The translations under genes and the position numbers were made by a program. This document shows positions 47,981 through 62,710 of a stretch of DNA of 64,000 nucleotides, in pieces. Each line of letters begins with the position of its first letter. Within the stretch, counting starts at the first letter, position 1. Origin of the DNA: Neckera pumila (Eukaryota; Streptophyta; Bryopsida; Hypnales; Neckeraceae); the NCBI GenBank assembly GCA_963969595.1, contig OZ018411.1, positions 10,604,501-10,668,500 of the forward strand, written 5' to 3'. Under the pieces are notes generated by a model. It worked only from the letters and a program-made list of their open reading frames with translations, ran no database searches and had not been told where the DNA came from.

Positions 47981-48478
47981 CATTAGGAAAAAAATGAGCC
48001 CTGGAAGGGGCTCCTTTGTAGTGTAAGCTTCTCCTCCAGGGAACTCAAGGGAACTCAACAGTGATGTACAATAAATAAATACTAAATAAATATTAAAAAA
48101 TAAAAAATATTAAAATATTAAATAAATATTAATAAAAATATAAAAATATTAAATAAATATTAATAAAAATAATAAAATAATAAAAATTGTAATGATTGCA
48201 ATTTGACATGGCATGTGTGGTGCCATGTCAGATTTGAAAATTTTGTAATTTTGAATTTATTTTAATAAATTATTTTTTTAATGTTTTTTTAAGCAGTTCA
48301 GTTGCACTAATCCCTGTTGTTCTGCGCCGTTTTGCACCTGCAATTTGCTGTCGCCCAAAAAAATTTATTTTTTTATTTTTTTATTTTTTTATTTTTTATT
48401 TTATTTCTTTTTTCCGGCTTGCGTTCCCTGCGTTCTCAGGTCTCATGGCCTCTTCCAGGGTTCAACTTTTTCCTAATG
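47981..48478. mobile_element. CATTAGG-type MITE (498 bp)
   Basis: The ends CATTAGGAAAAAAATGAGCC and, on the complement, CATTAGGAAAAAGTTGAACC continue into CCTGGAAG blocks. The interior is AT-rich with TGGCATGTGTGGTGCCATG. It ends five bases before the TTAA that precedes the element at 48488. No target duplication could be defined. Confidence 0.75.
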
Positions 48479-48487
48479 TGGTTTTAA

Positions 48488-49412
48488 CCCCTAAAAAGGA
48501 CCATTGTTGGTTCGGCGGACACTCGGGATTTTGGGCAAGTACCTATTGGTTGAAATTTTCTCCTGATTTTTTGAAACTTTTTTTGAAGATAGAAAAAGTG
48601 ATAAGCTTTGTAGGAATATAATTTTTTTCACAATTGGTGCCCGGGAAAAAAAGTTATGACCAAATAAGCTCAAAATAGGGGACGACGGGCAGCAAAAAAA
48701 AAAGACAAAAATTTGAATTTTTTTCCTTATATTTTTTTTCTTATAGATTATATTTTTGTCTATTTGGAAAGCTTTGATTCATTTCATTTGGATTTGTTGT
48801 GAGAAAGTTATGGACATTCTTATTTTTTGGGCAATTAGAGCATCTTTTTGAAAAAAATAACTTCTAGGATGCATTTCTAAATGCAATTTTCAAATTTTTT
48901 AGGGTTTTTTTCTTTTTCATGGTTTATATTACTTGCTATAACAATTTCACCATTGGGATTAGTGCATTTCAATTTCATCTAAAATATATGAATATTTTAG
49001 ATTTTCCTTCTATCTTGTAACTACTTCTACTTAACAATTTTTTGAAGAATGATAATTAAGTTTTTTTGTGTTTTCTTTTTTTTTCCTAGACTCTCAACTC
49101 AATTCTCCACTACAAAGATTTAAAGCTCAAAACTCTATAGTGCAAAAATTTTAAGTTAAAAATGTTCAAAGTCAAAAAATCTAGTCCCGCAATGTGTTGA
49201 AAAACTTGTTTTTTTCACTTTAAACGCAAATACTTGCAATTTGTGCGGTCAAAAATTCTGAAATTTTTCCCACACACTCTCATACTAGTGAGGTGTAAGA
49301 TCCTATGGTTGGATGTGAAAGAAAAATATTTTTCAGTTTTTTTTACATTTTGCTATAGAAATGGCAGTTTTGAGTGTTTTTTGGCAGAAAAAGGGCCTCG
49401 GTATTTTAGGGG
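48488..49412. mobile_element. TTAA-family ~0.9-kb DNA element, copy 3
   Basis: The termini are CCCCTAAAAAGGACCA and GGTATTTTAGGGG. TTAA lies on both sides (48484-48487 and 49413-49416). The interior is collinear with 24116-25018. No transposase frame. Confidence 0.88.
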
Positions 49413-49416
49413 TTAA

Positions 49417-51000
49417 AATCTTAAACTAAAAATTGAAATGTTTGCTATATCAATTCTGGAAGAATAGAAATGAATTTTGGACTTTTAATTTAATCATCAT
49501 AGTCATTATCAATTTCAATTCAAAAACAATAGTTTTGATATATTAGAGAATATTCAAATTTTTGAAATTTTGATATCTTTTCTAAGAGTCTTAACTTAAA
49601 ATATGTTTAAAATATATTTAATAATTTAAAACAAAAAATATTTTTATAATCATCGATGATTTGATAAAAAAAATTCTACTAATCTAAAGCTTTATAATTG
49701 ATAAGGAATTGGCTATTCTTGGCCATAATTTTGGTCACTAAGATTAGATTTATTTATTTATATTGTGATTATACAACAAAATCTAAATTGTATAGAGTAG
49801 GTTAGAATTTTAACTTTAAATTCAATTTCATATTTCATCTGATATTACTGGGACTTTAATTTGTAACAAAACCAAATAAATTTTGAGATTAAATCCTAAA
49901 CAACTATTTTTCCTTCAAGCCTCGGAGACAAATGAAGTCTAAGTATGACTTTTGAAACACAATTTTCACAACAAATTTTGAAACTTTTTATTTAGAATAG
50001 GAGAATATATTTTCATTTGAAAATAAAATTCTTACTTCCATTAGTACCCATGTGAGAATTTTATGTATGTATGAGCACAGAATGTACAAGACTAAGTATA
50101 AAAAAGAACAACAAAAATCTCAAAATTAACTTCTAAAGGTCACTCAGTGTTTTGAGCAAAATTGCCACAAAATAGCACATTTTGTGGAATGGTCGAATTT
50201 GTGATTTCTTTTGCAACTTTTAAATGTAGAATCTTACTACCTAATTTCAATGTCTACTTCTCCGCTAATTTTTAGAGCCTAATTTTTTTGCATCTCTGAG
50301 ATCATAATGCTCAAAGTAGTATAATAAGCATTTTCTAATCTTTTCTAAAGGTGAAGTTTTGACTTTCAAACATTTTAGAGAAAAATTGTTTGTCGTTTGC
50401 TATCCAAGAAATTTGATATTCAATTCGAAAATTGAGTTAGATGCACGGAAAAAAATTCAAGAAATTTACAAAATTAGACAATTTTGCACTTTAGGGGGGT
50501 GACATTGCATTTAGTACATGCACCATTCAAAAACAACATTTTGAAGAATAGAAGGGGCAAAAGTAATATATTTTTCATCAATGAAATTATAAGGTGTATG
50601 CATGCGAGAATACAAAAATGAAATGAAGTTTTCTTTTATGTAGAACTTCCACTGTGACTTTGAAATGATGGTGTGAACTTGAAAATGTCATAAAATAAAA
50701 TAAAATCTTCTTTGTATGAATTACATTTTTGAAAGAAGGTTGTACATTTATCTATAGAAGTCATGTAGCATTAATTTTTCACAATTTTAGAAGAATCAAC
50801 TCTTTTTTTATAACATCTATGGCTCTTCAAATTTGTTCTACTACATTTTCAAGCCATTTTGCAAGTGTTTGTTAAGCATATCTTCCACCTAAATTACAGT
50901 ATAATCAACAAAGTGCAATTTTTATCTAAAGTATATAATGATATATGTTCATGAAATTAAATTTGTCAATCCATCTATATTCAATAAATCATCATTAAAT
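49417..51000. other. Intergenic AT-rich stretch
   Basis: I see no gene, RNA gene or bounded element here. Confidence 0.4.
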
Positions 51001-51005
51001 TTTGT

Positions 51006-51222
51006 TCTCCACCTTTAATGAATTTGAGTGCCATTTTGATCATCAATCCATGCACTCAATTCCAAAGCCTCTTATTGATCTTTTTGAACTACTTTGGTTA
51101 GATTTGAAGCAACTTTTCTATACCAAGCATTTATGTTCACATAGATATCATGCTTGTAGTGATGGCCTCCAAATAGACTAAGCACAAAAACAAAATCACC
51201 TTGAATTTTTATGCCTCCACCA
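51006..51222 (-). pseudogene. Coding-like relic, unidentified
   Basis: The minus strand translates without interruption through GDFVFVLSLFGGHHY, DIYVNINAWYRKVA and TKVVQKD to one stop, then EALELSAWIDDQNG to another. The composition is protein-like, but I do not recognise the family. It is probably a dead transposon or a lost gene. Confidence 0.3.
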
Positions 51223-52344
51223 ATTGAAAAATAAATAAATGACCCTCTTCCTTCAAAAAATGAAGAGTCAAAATACTAATAAAAGCAAAACAAGAAAGCA
51301 AAACCAAAACAAAATAATACTCTTTTGATATATCTCTGAATCTAATACTTCTTCAAACTACTTTGTATCTATGTTTACTTTCATTATAGATTTAGATTTT
51401 GAAGTATCCAAATATGATTCAAGTCATGCTTATTTTAAATGTAAATATCAATCTTGATGGCATGTATATGTCAAATTAAGTTACTTAAAACAAAGGCTAT
51501 ACAACTTCTAATGTATTAAAGAAGTTGAAGCATCTTGACATGTAAACTTGTTTTTGGGGCTCACAAGTTTAAATTCGTCACTTAGATCTCAAATTTTCTA
51601 TTTTTTTTTTTCTATTTTACATCTTATGGTTAAGTTTTCTAAGTCAAAACCTTAAAAAAAATATTAACCTTGGAGCACCGCGGGAGCCATTTTGTGGTGG
51701 GCCGATGACAATACTGTGAAATGGAAAGACTTCAAAAGCACTTTTCATCCACATTTTTTTGTTGACCTTTCATAGTGTGTTATAAAGAATATTCAATTAA
51801 ATTTGTAGTCTTGCAAGTGTTTGTCTTCACGTAAAGGAGAAGTTAGTAAAATAAATGGATCATAGAATATGCGATTTTAATATATTTTAGGAAGTTGTTG
51901 CTCCTTGCTCTAAATCTAAAAAATTTCCACAAAAATGATATTTTTTTGAATTGGAGTCCAACTAATAAAATGAAGGTCATCTACTCAAATTATATTCCAA
52001 TTTGAATGTTGAAAAAATTCAAATATTGAATATTTTATTGCAATTTGAACTTTGGATGTGTTTTCAATGTCTATTATTTTTAAATTATAGAATGACACGG
52101 AAATTGAATTTACACCATGATGTTTGTAATTGCAGTATACACACATGGTGAAATTTTCATATTTTTAAAATTTTTTTTAAAATTTTAAATACTTTTAAAA
52201 ATTGGTCAAATTTTAACTTTTTTAATTTTTTTAAAATTAAAAAAAAATTCCATTTTTTTTTAAATACGTATATTTTTAAATGATATATTTTTTTAATTCA
52301 TTCTGAAATTGCACCATAGGGCCCGAAAATCAAATCCTTAGCGG

Positions 52345-52374
52345 CCATCTAGAGGGCTGAAATTTTTCCTAATG
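52345..52374. mobile_element. Solo CATTAG-type right end
   Basis: The block AGAGGGCTGAAATTTTTCC followed by TAATG matches the right end of the MITE at 45341-45715, and the upstream CATTCTGAAATTGCACCA block also matches its left part in inverted order. The left terminus was not found. Confidence 0.5.
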
Positions 52375-54158
52375 TGTATCTAACATACTCCAATATTTCA
52401 CTTGTAGATAGGTTAGATATTCCAAAGTTAGCAATATCCTAAATTTGGAGAATCAATTGTAAATACCTTCTAAAATTACAACCAACATCCAAATCTATGA
52501 GTCCATATGACAAATCTTGGCAAAATGGGAGTTAGTGTTTTAGATGAGAAAATTCCATTTATACTCAAATATACTTGAGAGGAATAAAATCCAAAGTTAC
52601 TAGCCATTCCAAAAACAAAATAAAAGTTTACTTATTAGCCATGCAAATTAGTGAAGATGTCTAGCAACACGAAGATAAGAGCATCTAAGGACAAAAGGGA
52701 AGTGTTTTAAGAATAAAAACATGCCAAGAATTCAACAATGTAGTCAATTTGCTAAGATTCAACACCAATAAAAAGATCTTAAACCACTTGATTTTGTAGA
52801 AGATAATAAACAATAAACCTTCTTGGAACAAATGTAGAGTAATAATATAAGCCCGCACTTGGTGTATAAGATTCTATTAGAGATCAACCATTGAAATTTG
52901 GATTTTTCATAATAACAAAAGTTTAGATTTCAGAAGGTCAAAATCAAAAATACCCAAGTTGCAACAAAATTCCAATAAAGTGAGAACAATATGTTTTATA
53001 ATAGTATTGCACCCCAATAAGTTTCAAGGCATTCCAACATTGACAAGTACTTGAACAAGCAACAATAACTATTTATGGTGGATTTAAAACAAATTTGAGG
53101 TGTTAACTGAAGCCCTAGGAGCATATGACATTAGAAAAAAAGCCAAAAAGGAGTCTTTCCTTACTTCCACAACCTCTACAAATACTCTACACAAGTCAAA
53201 ATCTTTGAGAAGTGCAAATTCTATCATTAGAGATTTTTACAGTGCTTTATTTTAGTGATTTGCAACTTTTACAAGTCAAATGTCTTTGGAGTCGGGAGTC
53301 GGAATCTTCCAAACTAATTTAAGCCTTTTGAAGCCAATGGCATAATCTAATTGTCATTTGGATCTTTTTTCCAAAATCAAGGATGGATATAGACGTTGAT
53401 ATAATATTTTTTGGTAATTAGCGATTAATTCTAGAAATATCTTGGCGTTAAACAAGAAGGGGAGGACTTTGGAAATGTTTAAAAGGAGACGCCTTTTCTC
53501 CAAAAACCACCTCCATTTTTCTACTATGAACTTTGTCACTCTTGTTATGTAGTATCTTTTGGCCAATTCATTGTCCATGTAGTGTTTTAGAGCCAATTTT
53601 GCTCATTTCATTGTACTTCAGTGCATTAGTCTTCTTGAAGGATGTGGGGGTTCCTTTAAGATTTTGCATCTTATTACTTACTTACATATCTTGTGGCATT
53701 TGCCTACTAATGGTTGTGTATTTTTTTTGAGTTTTAATTAAGATTTTGAGTCTTGGGTTTGAATTTGTTGTCTTGCACTAGCTCCTTGGTGTAGGAATTT
53801 CCATTTGGAGAATACCCCTTAGAACTTTGACCTGCATGACACGTGGTCTATGTCAAGTTTTGGGAGATTTGGTACATGTTACATGTTTCTATACTAACCA
53901 ATAGCAAAGCTTTGTTTTTAAAAAACATCAAGCTACTTGTTCCCTTTTTTAGATGTTTAGAACTCTTGGTTGTAACACTTGTTTGCCAAAGCCTTGGCTT
54001 CATCCGTTTTCCAACAACTTTATATTAAGCTAGTTGTTGATATTCGTTTTATTATTGTAATACAACTTCCAAAAGGTGAAGCTTTGAGCTTAGCCGTAGA
54101 ATGTTCATGCCTTAAGTGGCCATGCTTCTTATTTGTTAGTATTTTATTAAAAACTAGT
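52375..54158. other. Intergenic, no gene recognised
   Basis: Open frames at 53354-53596 (-) and 53533-53730 (+) overlap each other and have no family features. The stretch holds no bounded repeat I can define. Confidence 0.4.
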
Positions 54159-54733
54159 GGTTGGCGCTTGCTATGCTACGCATTCATCATTAGAGTTTTT
54201 ATGTATTAGATAAAATGCAGAACAAAAATTTCAATAAATCTTCAAATAAAAATTACAAACATCTTTGTATAATTTTGTTTATAAGTAAGCATATATTGAA
54301 ATGTACAATAGAAATATATTGAATGATGAATGAAATATATGCAGTGGTGAATATTGTAAAAGATACACATTTATTGTAATGCATTCAAAAGTTGATTTCT
54401 CAAATCATTTGGTAGTAGCAATAGAATTTTGAAATCATAAAAGCTGTAAAAGTGATATTACAAAGGTGATTGCAAACTACTACTCTATTTCTGTAATATA
54501 ACATTGTGTGAAAATATTATTTTTATGTATGCATGATTGAAAATATTTTTACAAAATATTAAAATTAATTATTTCAAAGACTTAATGAAATCATTATCAT
54601 GCATTCTATTCAAATATATCAAAATTCTACTAATATGTGGTACAATGAATGCGTAGCATAGCAAGCATGAGCCCCTATTATTAATGATAGCATTTGTGAT
54701 ATTATAGAGGGAGTTATGATTACAGTAGTATGA
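54159..54733 (+). mobile_element. TIR repeat, copy 1 (GCTTGCTATGCTACGCATTC)
   Basis: Inverted 22-bp repeats lie at 54166-54187 and 54645-54666. The same sequence, with indels, is at 56077-56757, and the homology extends about 67 bp beyond the right TIR. Compared with copy 2 it lacks about 135 bp near 54400 and has about 35 extra bp near 54450. Confidence 0.85.
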
Positions 54734-56076
54734 TTAAAAAAAAAAAAAAAAAAAATTGAAGAAAAGAAAAATTTGTTTTTTTTTGTTTAGTCTAAACTCC
54801 AACTCTAACAAAGCTTGCCAATTTATACCTCAGATGTTCTACACTACAAATACACCTATGCTAGAAATTTCTGATTTTTTAGCTTGTTTTCTATTTGATA
54901 TCAATTTTTTTCATTTTTCCTTAAAAAATCCATGGTAATTTCAAATTGTCACCAAAAAATCTAAATATTTTAGCACTTATAGATATTACAAGATTTCATC
55001 TTTGAAAAAATAAATATAAAAAGTTTCATTCATATTTAGTTGCATAATGGCGTATGAAGCTTGAATCTATGGATGTAGGCCCATCTTTTAAGGGTAAACA
55101 CAAATGAAATAGATGGAGAAGGAGATCTCTATGTCTTCTGAGATTATCATTTGAGATTGTACCTTTTTGTCTCAGGCCAAGTTTTTTAAGGACAACCATG
55201 TAACTATCCTAGACATTTAAAATTTGATTGCTCTTTTGAATGCACATAGTAGCAAGAAAGTTTGCCTTACACAACTTGAGATTGAAAGAGAAATTTTAAT
55301 ATTGTCATGCACAGAGTAATCCATTTAAATATTTTTTTTCAATTTTATTATAAATAAAAGATAGTATGATAATAATATTTAATATCTAAAGACAGTATTT
55401 TAATAATACAAGGTTTTATTGAGTGTTTTAGGTGATTGCAAAATAACATGTACTATTTGTACACTAAATAGTGAAATTAGGTTGTCCCAAACTAATTTCT
55501 CAACATTTGACACTATATAAATATTTACCGTTGTTGTACAAGAATGCACTAGTTTTGGATCAAGTATTGTTGTAACTGGGACTCCTAAACCTCCATGATG
55601 TATATAAATAGAAATATGTATAAAAGTATTTGTTAACTTTGATGTCTTGTAAAATAACTTTTGAGGGTAAGAAAATTAATTGTTAAGGCAACCTAATTTC
55701 AATATTTAATGTGCCTTTTGGTCAAGCCTTCATGATTCCATACCTTAAGTTAGGTTGTTTGTTTGTTTTGTTTGTTAAGGGTGAGATTTCATGGACCATA
55801 CATCCCCCAATTGTGTTCTTAACACCGTTGGAAAGTTTTTCCATATAATTTCAACATGGTGCACAGACTGTCTTTCCTGGTGTTTGAACCTATGCCAAAA
55901 AAAATTGAATTTTGAAGTTTTTGTGAATTAAAAATTGCAAAATTGCTTTTATTTTTATTTTACTTGTAGCAACGACACAAGGCACATTGTCTAATTTCTT
56001 CTGAAGAACTTTCAATATTGAAAACGTTTTTATAAAAAAACAGTGACCAATGTTGAAATTTCATCCCTAAACAGCA
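54734..56076. other. Spacer between two repeat copies
   Basis: It starts with an A-tract of about 22 bases. The part 55720-56050, with its GTTTGTTTTGTTTGTT run, matches 63790-64000. No gene is seen. Confidence 0.45.
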
Positions 56077-56757
56077 GTTGGTGCTTGCTATGCTATGCAT
56101 TCATCATTAGAATTTTATTAGAATTTTTATGTATTAGATAAAATGCAGAACAAAAATTTCAATAAATCTTCAAATAAAAATTACAAAAATCTTTGTATAA
56201 TTTTGTTTATAAGTAAGCATATATTGAAATATACAATAGAAATTTATTTAATGATGAATGAAATATATGCAATGGTGAATATTGTAAAAGATACACATTT
56301 ATTGTAATGCATTCAAAAAGTTGATTCAATTGCTACAAACAATGGCAACCCAAAAACCTGGTGAATTGAAAAGAAAAACTTGTAAATTTCAAAAACTTCA
56401 TGAACAACTTAATTGTTGTGAAATCCAAAATCACTTCAATTGAATAAATTTCTCAAATCATTTGGTAGTAGCAATAGAATTTTGAAATCATAAAAGTTGT
56501 ACTCTATTTCTGTAATATAACATTGTGTGAAAATTTTGTTTTTAAGTATGTATGATTGAAAATATTTCAGTTACAAAATATTAAAAATTAATTATTTCAA
56601 AGACTTATTGAAATCATTATCATGCATTCTATTCAAATATATCAAAATTTTACTAATATGTGATACAATGAATGCGTAGCATAGCAAGCATGAGCCCCTA
56701 TTATTAATGGTAGCATTTGTGATATTACAAAGGGAGTTATGATTTTAGTAGTATGAT
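56077..56757 (+). mobile_element. TIR repeat, copy 2
   Basis: A direct copy of 54159-54733 with TIRs near 56083-56104 and 56668-56689. It ends about 340 bp upstream of the ClpP start codon, so it forms the distal promoter border of that gene. Confidence 0.85.
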
Positions 56758-57100
56758 GATGATATCATCCCTAAATATCATCCGCCTCTTCGTCCTGCTC
56801 CATGCTCCCGTCGTGATGTCTTTAGGGTTGGCTGGTTCACGTGACCTTTGTGAGGTCGCGCCATTGCCATCGACAATTGGAGCTCCACCACGACAGCAGC
56901 GCGAGCCCTGTCGATGCACTTGCGCATGGAGTTCTGACATTCGAAAGCGTGGGCGAGGCGCATCTTCCAAATTCAATTGGGACGGTGGTGGTGGTGGCGG
57001 AAGAGTGAAATTAAAGCTGCGGTGGTGGTGGAGTTTTTTTGGTGGATGTGGAAGGAGCAAGGGGGTTGGAATTGAAGGGAGGCCAGGCCTCTAGGCCACA

Positions 57101-59566
<2,466 letters not shown>

Positions 59567-62021
59567 ACGAGTTAGTGGGTGAGCTTGATCTCGCAAGTGA
59601 CAGCAGGCGTTTTCCCTGTATGGGAGACGGAAGACTGTTATGGGATTGCAAAAGTTTGGGAATTGACTCGAACAACCGAGCAACGTTTGGTGATTAGTCA
59701 TGTGATATTACTCTAGGGTTTCTGAGCGACTTATGTTCCGTAGGACATTTGTTTCGATATTGTAGTTATCATTCATGGTCAAAATCTTCTCATTATGCTT
59801 TAGTCATTTGACAGCAAGATGAATCGTCTGGGTTTTAGAGGTGTAGCATGTTGGGAGCAGGACTTCACCAGTCTCTTCAGAGACTCGGGTCCATGACGCC
59901 CTTCAAAATCATCATAGGCAATATCCAAGTAATGAACAAACCATAAAGGTAAAACAGCCCATAGGTTTCCACTATAGGGTCTTCTAACCACTCAATGGGT
60001 TGTTCTACCTTACGCCGAGCTCCATTTCACTTAGAAGGCAATTCTAATTTTCCAAGACTTTTGAGCTGTTGTTCAACACTTGGCACCTTTGCATGCATAC
60101 AATTTACTGGCTCTTGAAACAAAGTGAAGGAAGCTTTAAATTTACCCTACCGTACCCTAAGACAGTTTGAGTATCCATCTTATTTGAAAAGCGAGCTATT
60201 GCTTTGGTGATAATCCTTTGGTATTATAGGCAATTTTTCTTATGACTAAAAATGTATATTTTTTTGTTTCTTTTCAAAGTCATTCATTGGACACTTTTCA
60301 TCCTCTTGCAACGGTATAAGATGGAGATCAAAACACTTGAAGAATCTTGAAGAGTATTGATTTGCAAACCTTTACAAAACCATTTGCTATTTGAAGGAGT
60401 TTGTCTTATTGAAATAATTTTGAGAATTTTCTTCCTCCGCAAATGGTCTGGCATCTAATCCAAGTTGTTTCTTATTTTTTGACCTTTGAAGGATTAGTTA
60501 TGAATTTTGAAGTAGGAATTATATGAGGCTTCAAAAGCATCCCCTTATTGATATGCTCGCTCTTGATACATTGTAGAGTTGACATTGGAGAGAGCAATAT
60601 GTACCTTTGTGTTAGAAGATGGTTTTAAAAAGATTTTTAAGAGCCTCTTATCTTATCCTTCACCTAATTTGCCAAGAATATTTTTCCTTAAAGGCCAAAT
60701 TGATGCTAAATCAACTAACTCAAATTATTTGAGCTTTTAGGGATTCATTATGTATTTTTGAAGTCAGCAAAGTGAGCAATTTATAGAAATCATTGTGTTT
60801 TTTAGGTGTGCCAAAAGCCACACGATTTGTCTTCTTAATTTCTTAAGGACCACAAGAGAGTCTATATTTCCAAACTTGTGAAGATCTTTTATAAAATACA
60901 ATTTAGAATAATAATTCAATGATAACTCTATACACAATAGTTACAAAATATGATCTATAGATCATTCCATATGGTTAGATCAAATAACACACAAACCAAT
61001 ATTTTTCAATAAAATTTGAAACCAGAAAATTAGAAACCAGAAAATTAGAAATTCCTTATAAAATCAATTGTAAATTGAATATTTGTGCTTTTTACCAAAA
61101 AAATTCTTTTCAACTCATGGTGTCTCAACTTCAAAAAGTTAACTTCTACTCATGGTGATTTTGAAAGTTTTTTAGTTTGTTTTTATATTCAAATATTTTT
61201 TGAAGGGGCATTTTTGAACTTAAAAATGTTATTTTTTGAGGTCAGACCTACTCGTAACTTGTGAATTATAGAATACTTGCAAAATGAAATCTTCAAATTT
61301 TTTTAGATTCTAAGAGTTGATAGGTTTTGTAAATTCTTGTAAATAGATTGATAGTTTTTTCTAGATTCAAATTTCTTTAGATTCTCGTAAATAGATTGAT
61401 AGTTTTTTCTAGATTCAGATTTCTTCAGATTCTTGTAAATAGATTTTTTAGATTCATCCATCTATATTTTTCTAGATCAATTTTTGTTTTCACATCTTTT
61501 ATTTAATCTTTAAATTTTTGTTGAACAACCGACTTATATACATTCAATTATTACATGATATGTTACATGATAGACCTTGCAAAACAATTGTTGTCCTACT
61601 TCAGTGCTATAAGTTCATTAAAAAATTTTCATCATGCCCATGTTCACGCTGTAAGTATTAATTAAGGCATCATTTTAACATCGCATACTAATTATTTCAA
61701 AGCTAATTATGAAGCCAATTAATTGACAAAATTTAGGCGTTCTTGATACTGTTTGAAAGCTCTTGACAAGAAAGGCTGTACGGACTTTGTTTTGTGGTGT
61801 TGGACCTTTGGTGTAAAAGTTATGGAATTTCAAAGTTTAAAAAAATTTAATTAAATTATCATTTATTTTTGAAAAATCATAACTTTTACATTACGAGTCC
61901 AAATACAACAAAACAAAGCCCTTACATTCCTTTGTGCATAGATCTTTTTATTCATGCCAAGTTCGTGGTGTTTGGACCTATATTGTGAAAGTTACAAATT
62001 TTTTTAAATTAAAAAATAGAA
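59567..62021. other. ClpP 3' flank and repeats
   Basis: The first few hundred bases likely hold the ClpP 3' UTR. The minus-strand frame 59800-59991 starts at a plausible ATG but matches nothing I know. At about 60565-60620 (-) is a relic related to 32640-32710. At 61320-61470 are three near repeats of AGATTCTTGTAAATAGATT. No RNA gene is seen. Confidence 0.4.
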
Positions 62022-62025
62022 TTAA

Positions 62026-62710
62026 CCTCTAAAGAATTTTGACTATGTTTTCACCAAAACTATTCCAAAACTATCATTTCTAGTACAAATATCAAATTTT
62101 AGAAAAAAAAACATTTTTGGACATATGTAACTATTAGATTTTGTAGTGCATTGGTTTGGAAAGATGTGGAAAAAATTTCAGAATTTTCCACCTTATAGAT
62201 TGCAAGATAATAGCATTTGAATTGACAAAAATGTTTTTTTTGTCCCTGCAAAAAACCAGGCAATTGCATTTCACAAGGTCACATTTATATGAAGAAATGT
62301 CCAAAATGGTGCTAACTCTTTAAATTCATTTTCCTAGACAAGTTGGCCACATGTTTGAAAATTCTCACATCATTTAGAATTGTGCAACATATACAAAAAA
62401 AATAGTAAGTACATTGAATAGGGGTATTAAGGGGACCAAAAAATTAAAGGGGCCTATCCTCAAAAACTGTAGATGTTTGAAACATGATGTATAAGCCCTG
62501 CACACTTCAATAACCATTGATGTACAACAAAGGTAGATTTTTATATAGTGTGGGATGTCAATTAATTAATATGGGTTCCCTTAATACCCCTATTCAGTGT
62601 AGATAGTGGTAGAGAATGATTCCAAATACTAAATTGTCAAGAATTTTATTATGGAATTGAAAAATGCCAATCTCAACGGATTGTAATGTTATAATAAACA
62701 ATCTTCACCC
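62026..62710. repeat. TTAA family-2 element, left half, with nested MITE
   Basis: It starts after TTAA (62022-62025) with CCTCTAAAGAATTTTGACTA and matches 28700-29170, apart from the nested MITE at 62412-62599. A matching right end (TTGGTTCTTTAGGGG followed by TTAG) is at 63739-63757, but the flanks differ and the length is too great, so the pairing is uncertain. Confidence 0.65.
62412..62599. mobile_element. 188-bp MITE with TA duplication
   Basis: The inverted ends are CATTGAATAGGGGTATTAAG and, on the complement, CACTGAATAGGGGTATTAAG, about 26 bp in all. TA flanks both sides (62410-62411 and 62600-62601). The uninterrupted site AATAGTAAGTAGAAAGAAGT is seen at about 8573, and a close relative at about 29057, so the insertion is demonstrated by comparison inside the window. 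TA duplication fits Tc1/mariner. Confidence 0.9.

Noticed and set aside
59800..59991. 63-codon minus-strand frame starting MVRRPYSGNLW
   Set aside because: Short, no family match, and no continuation in neighbouring frames that I could recognise.
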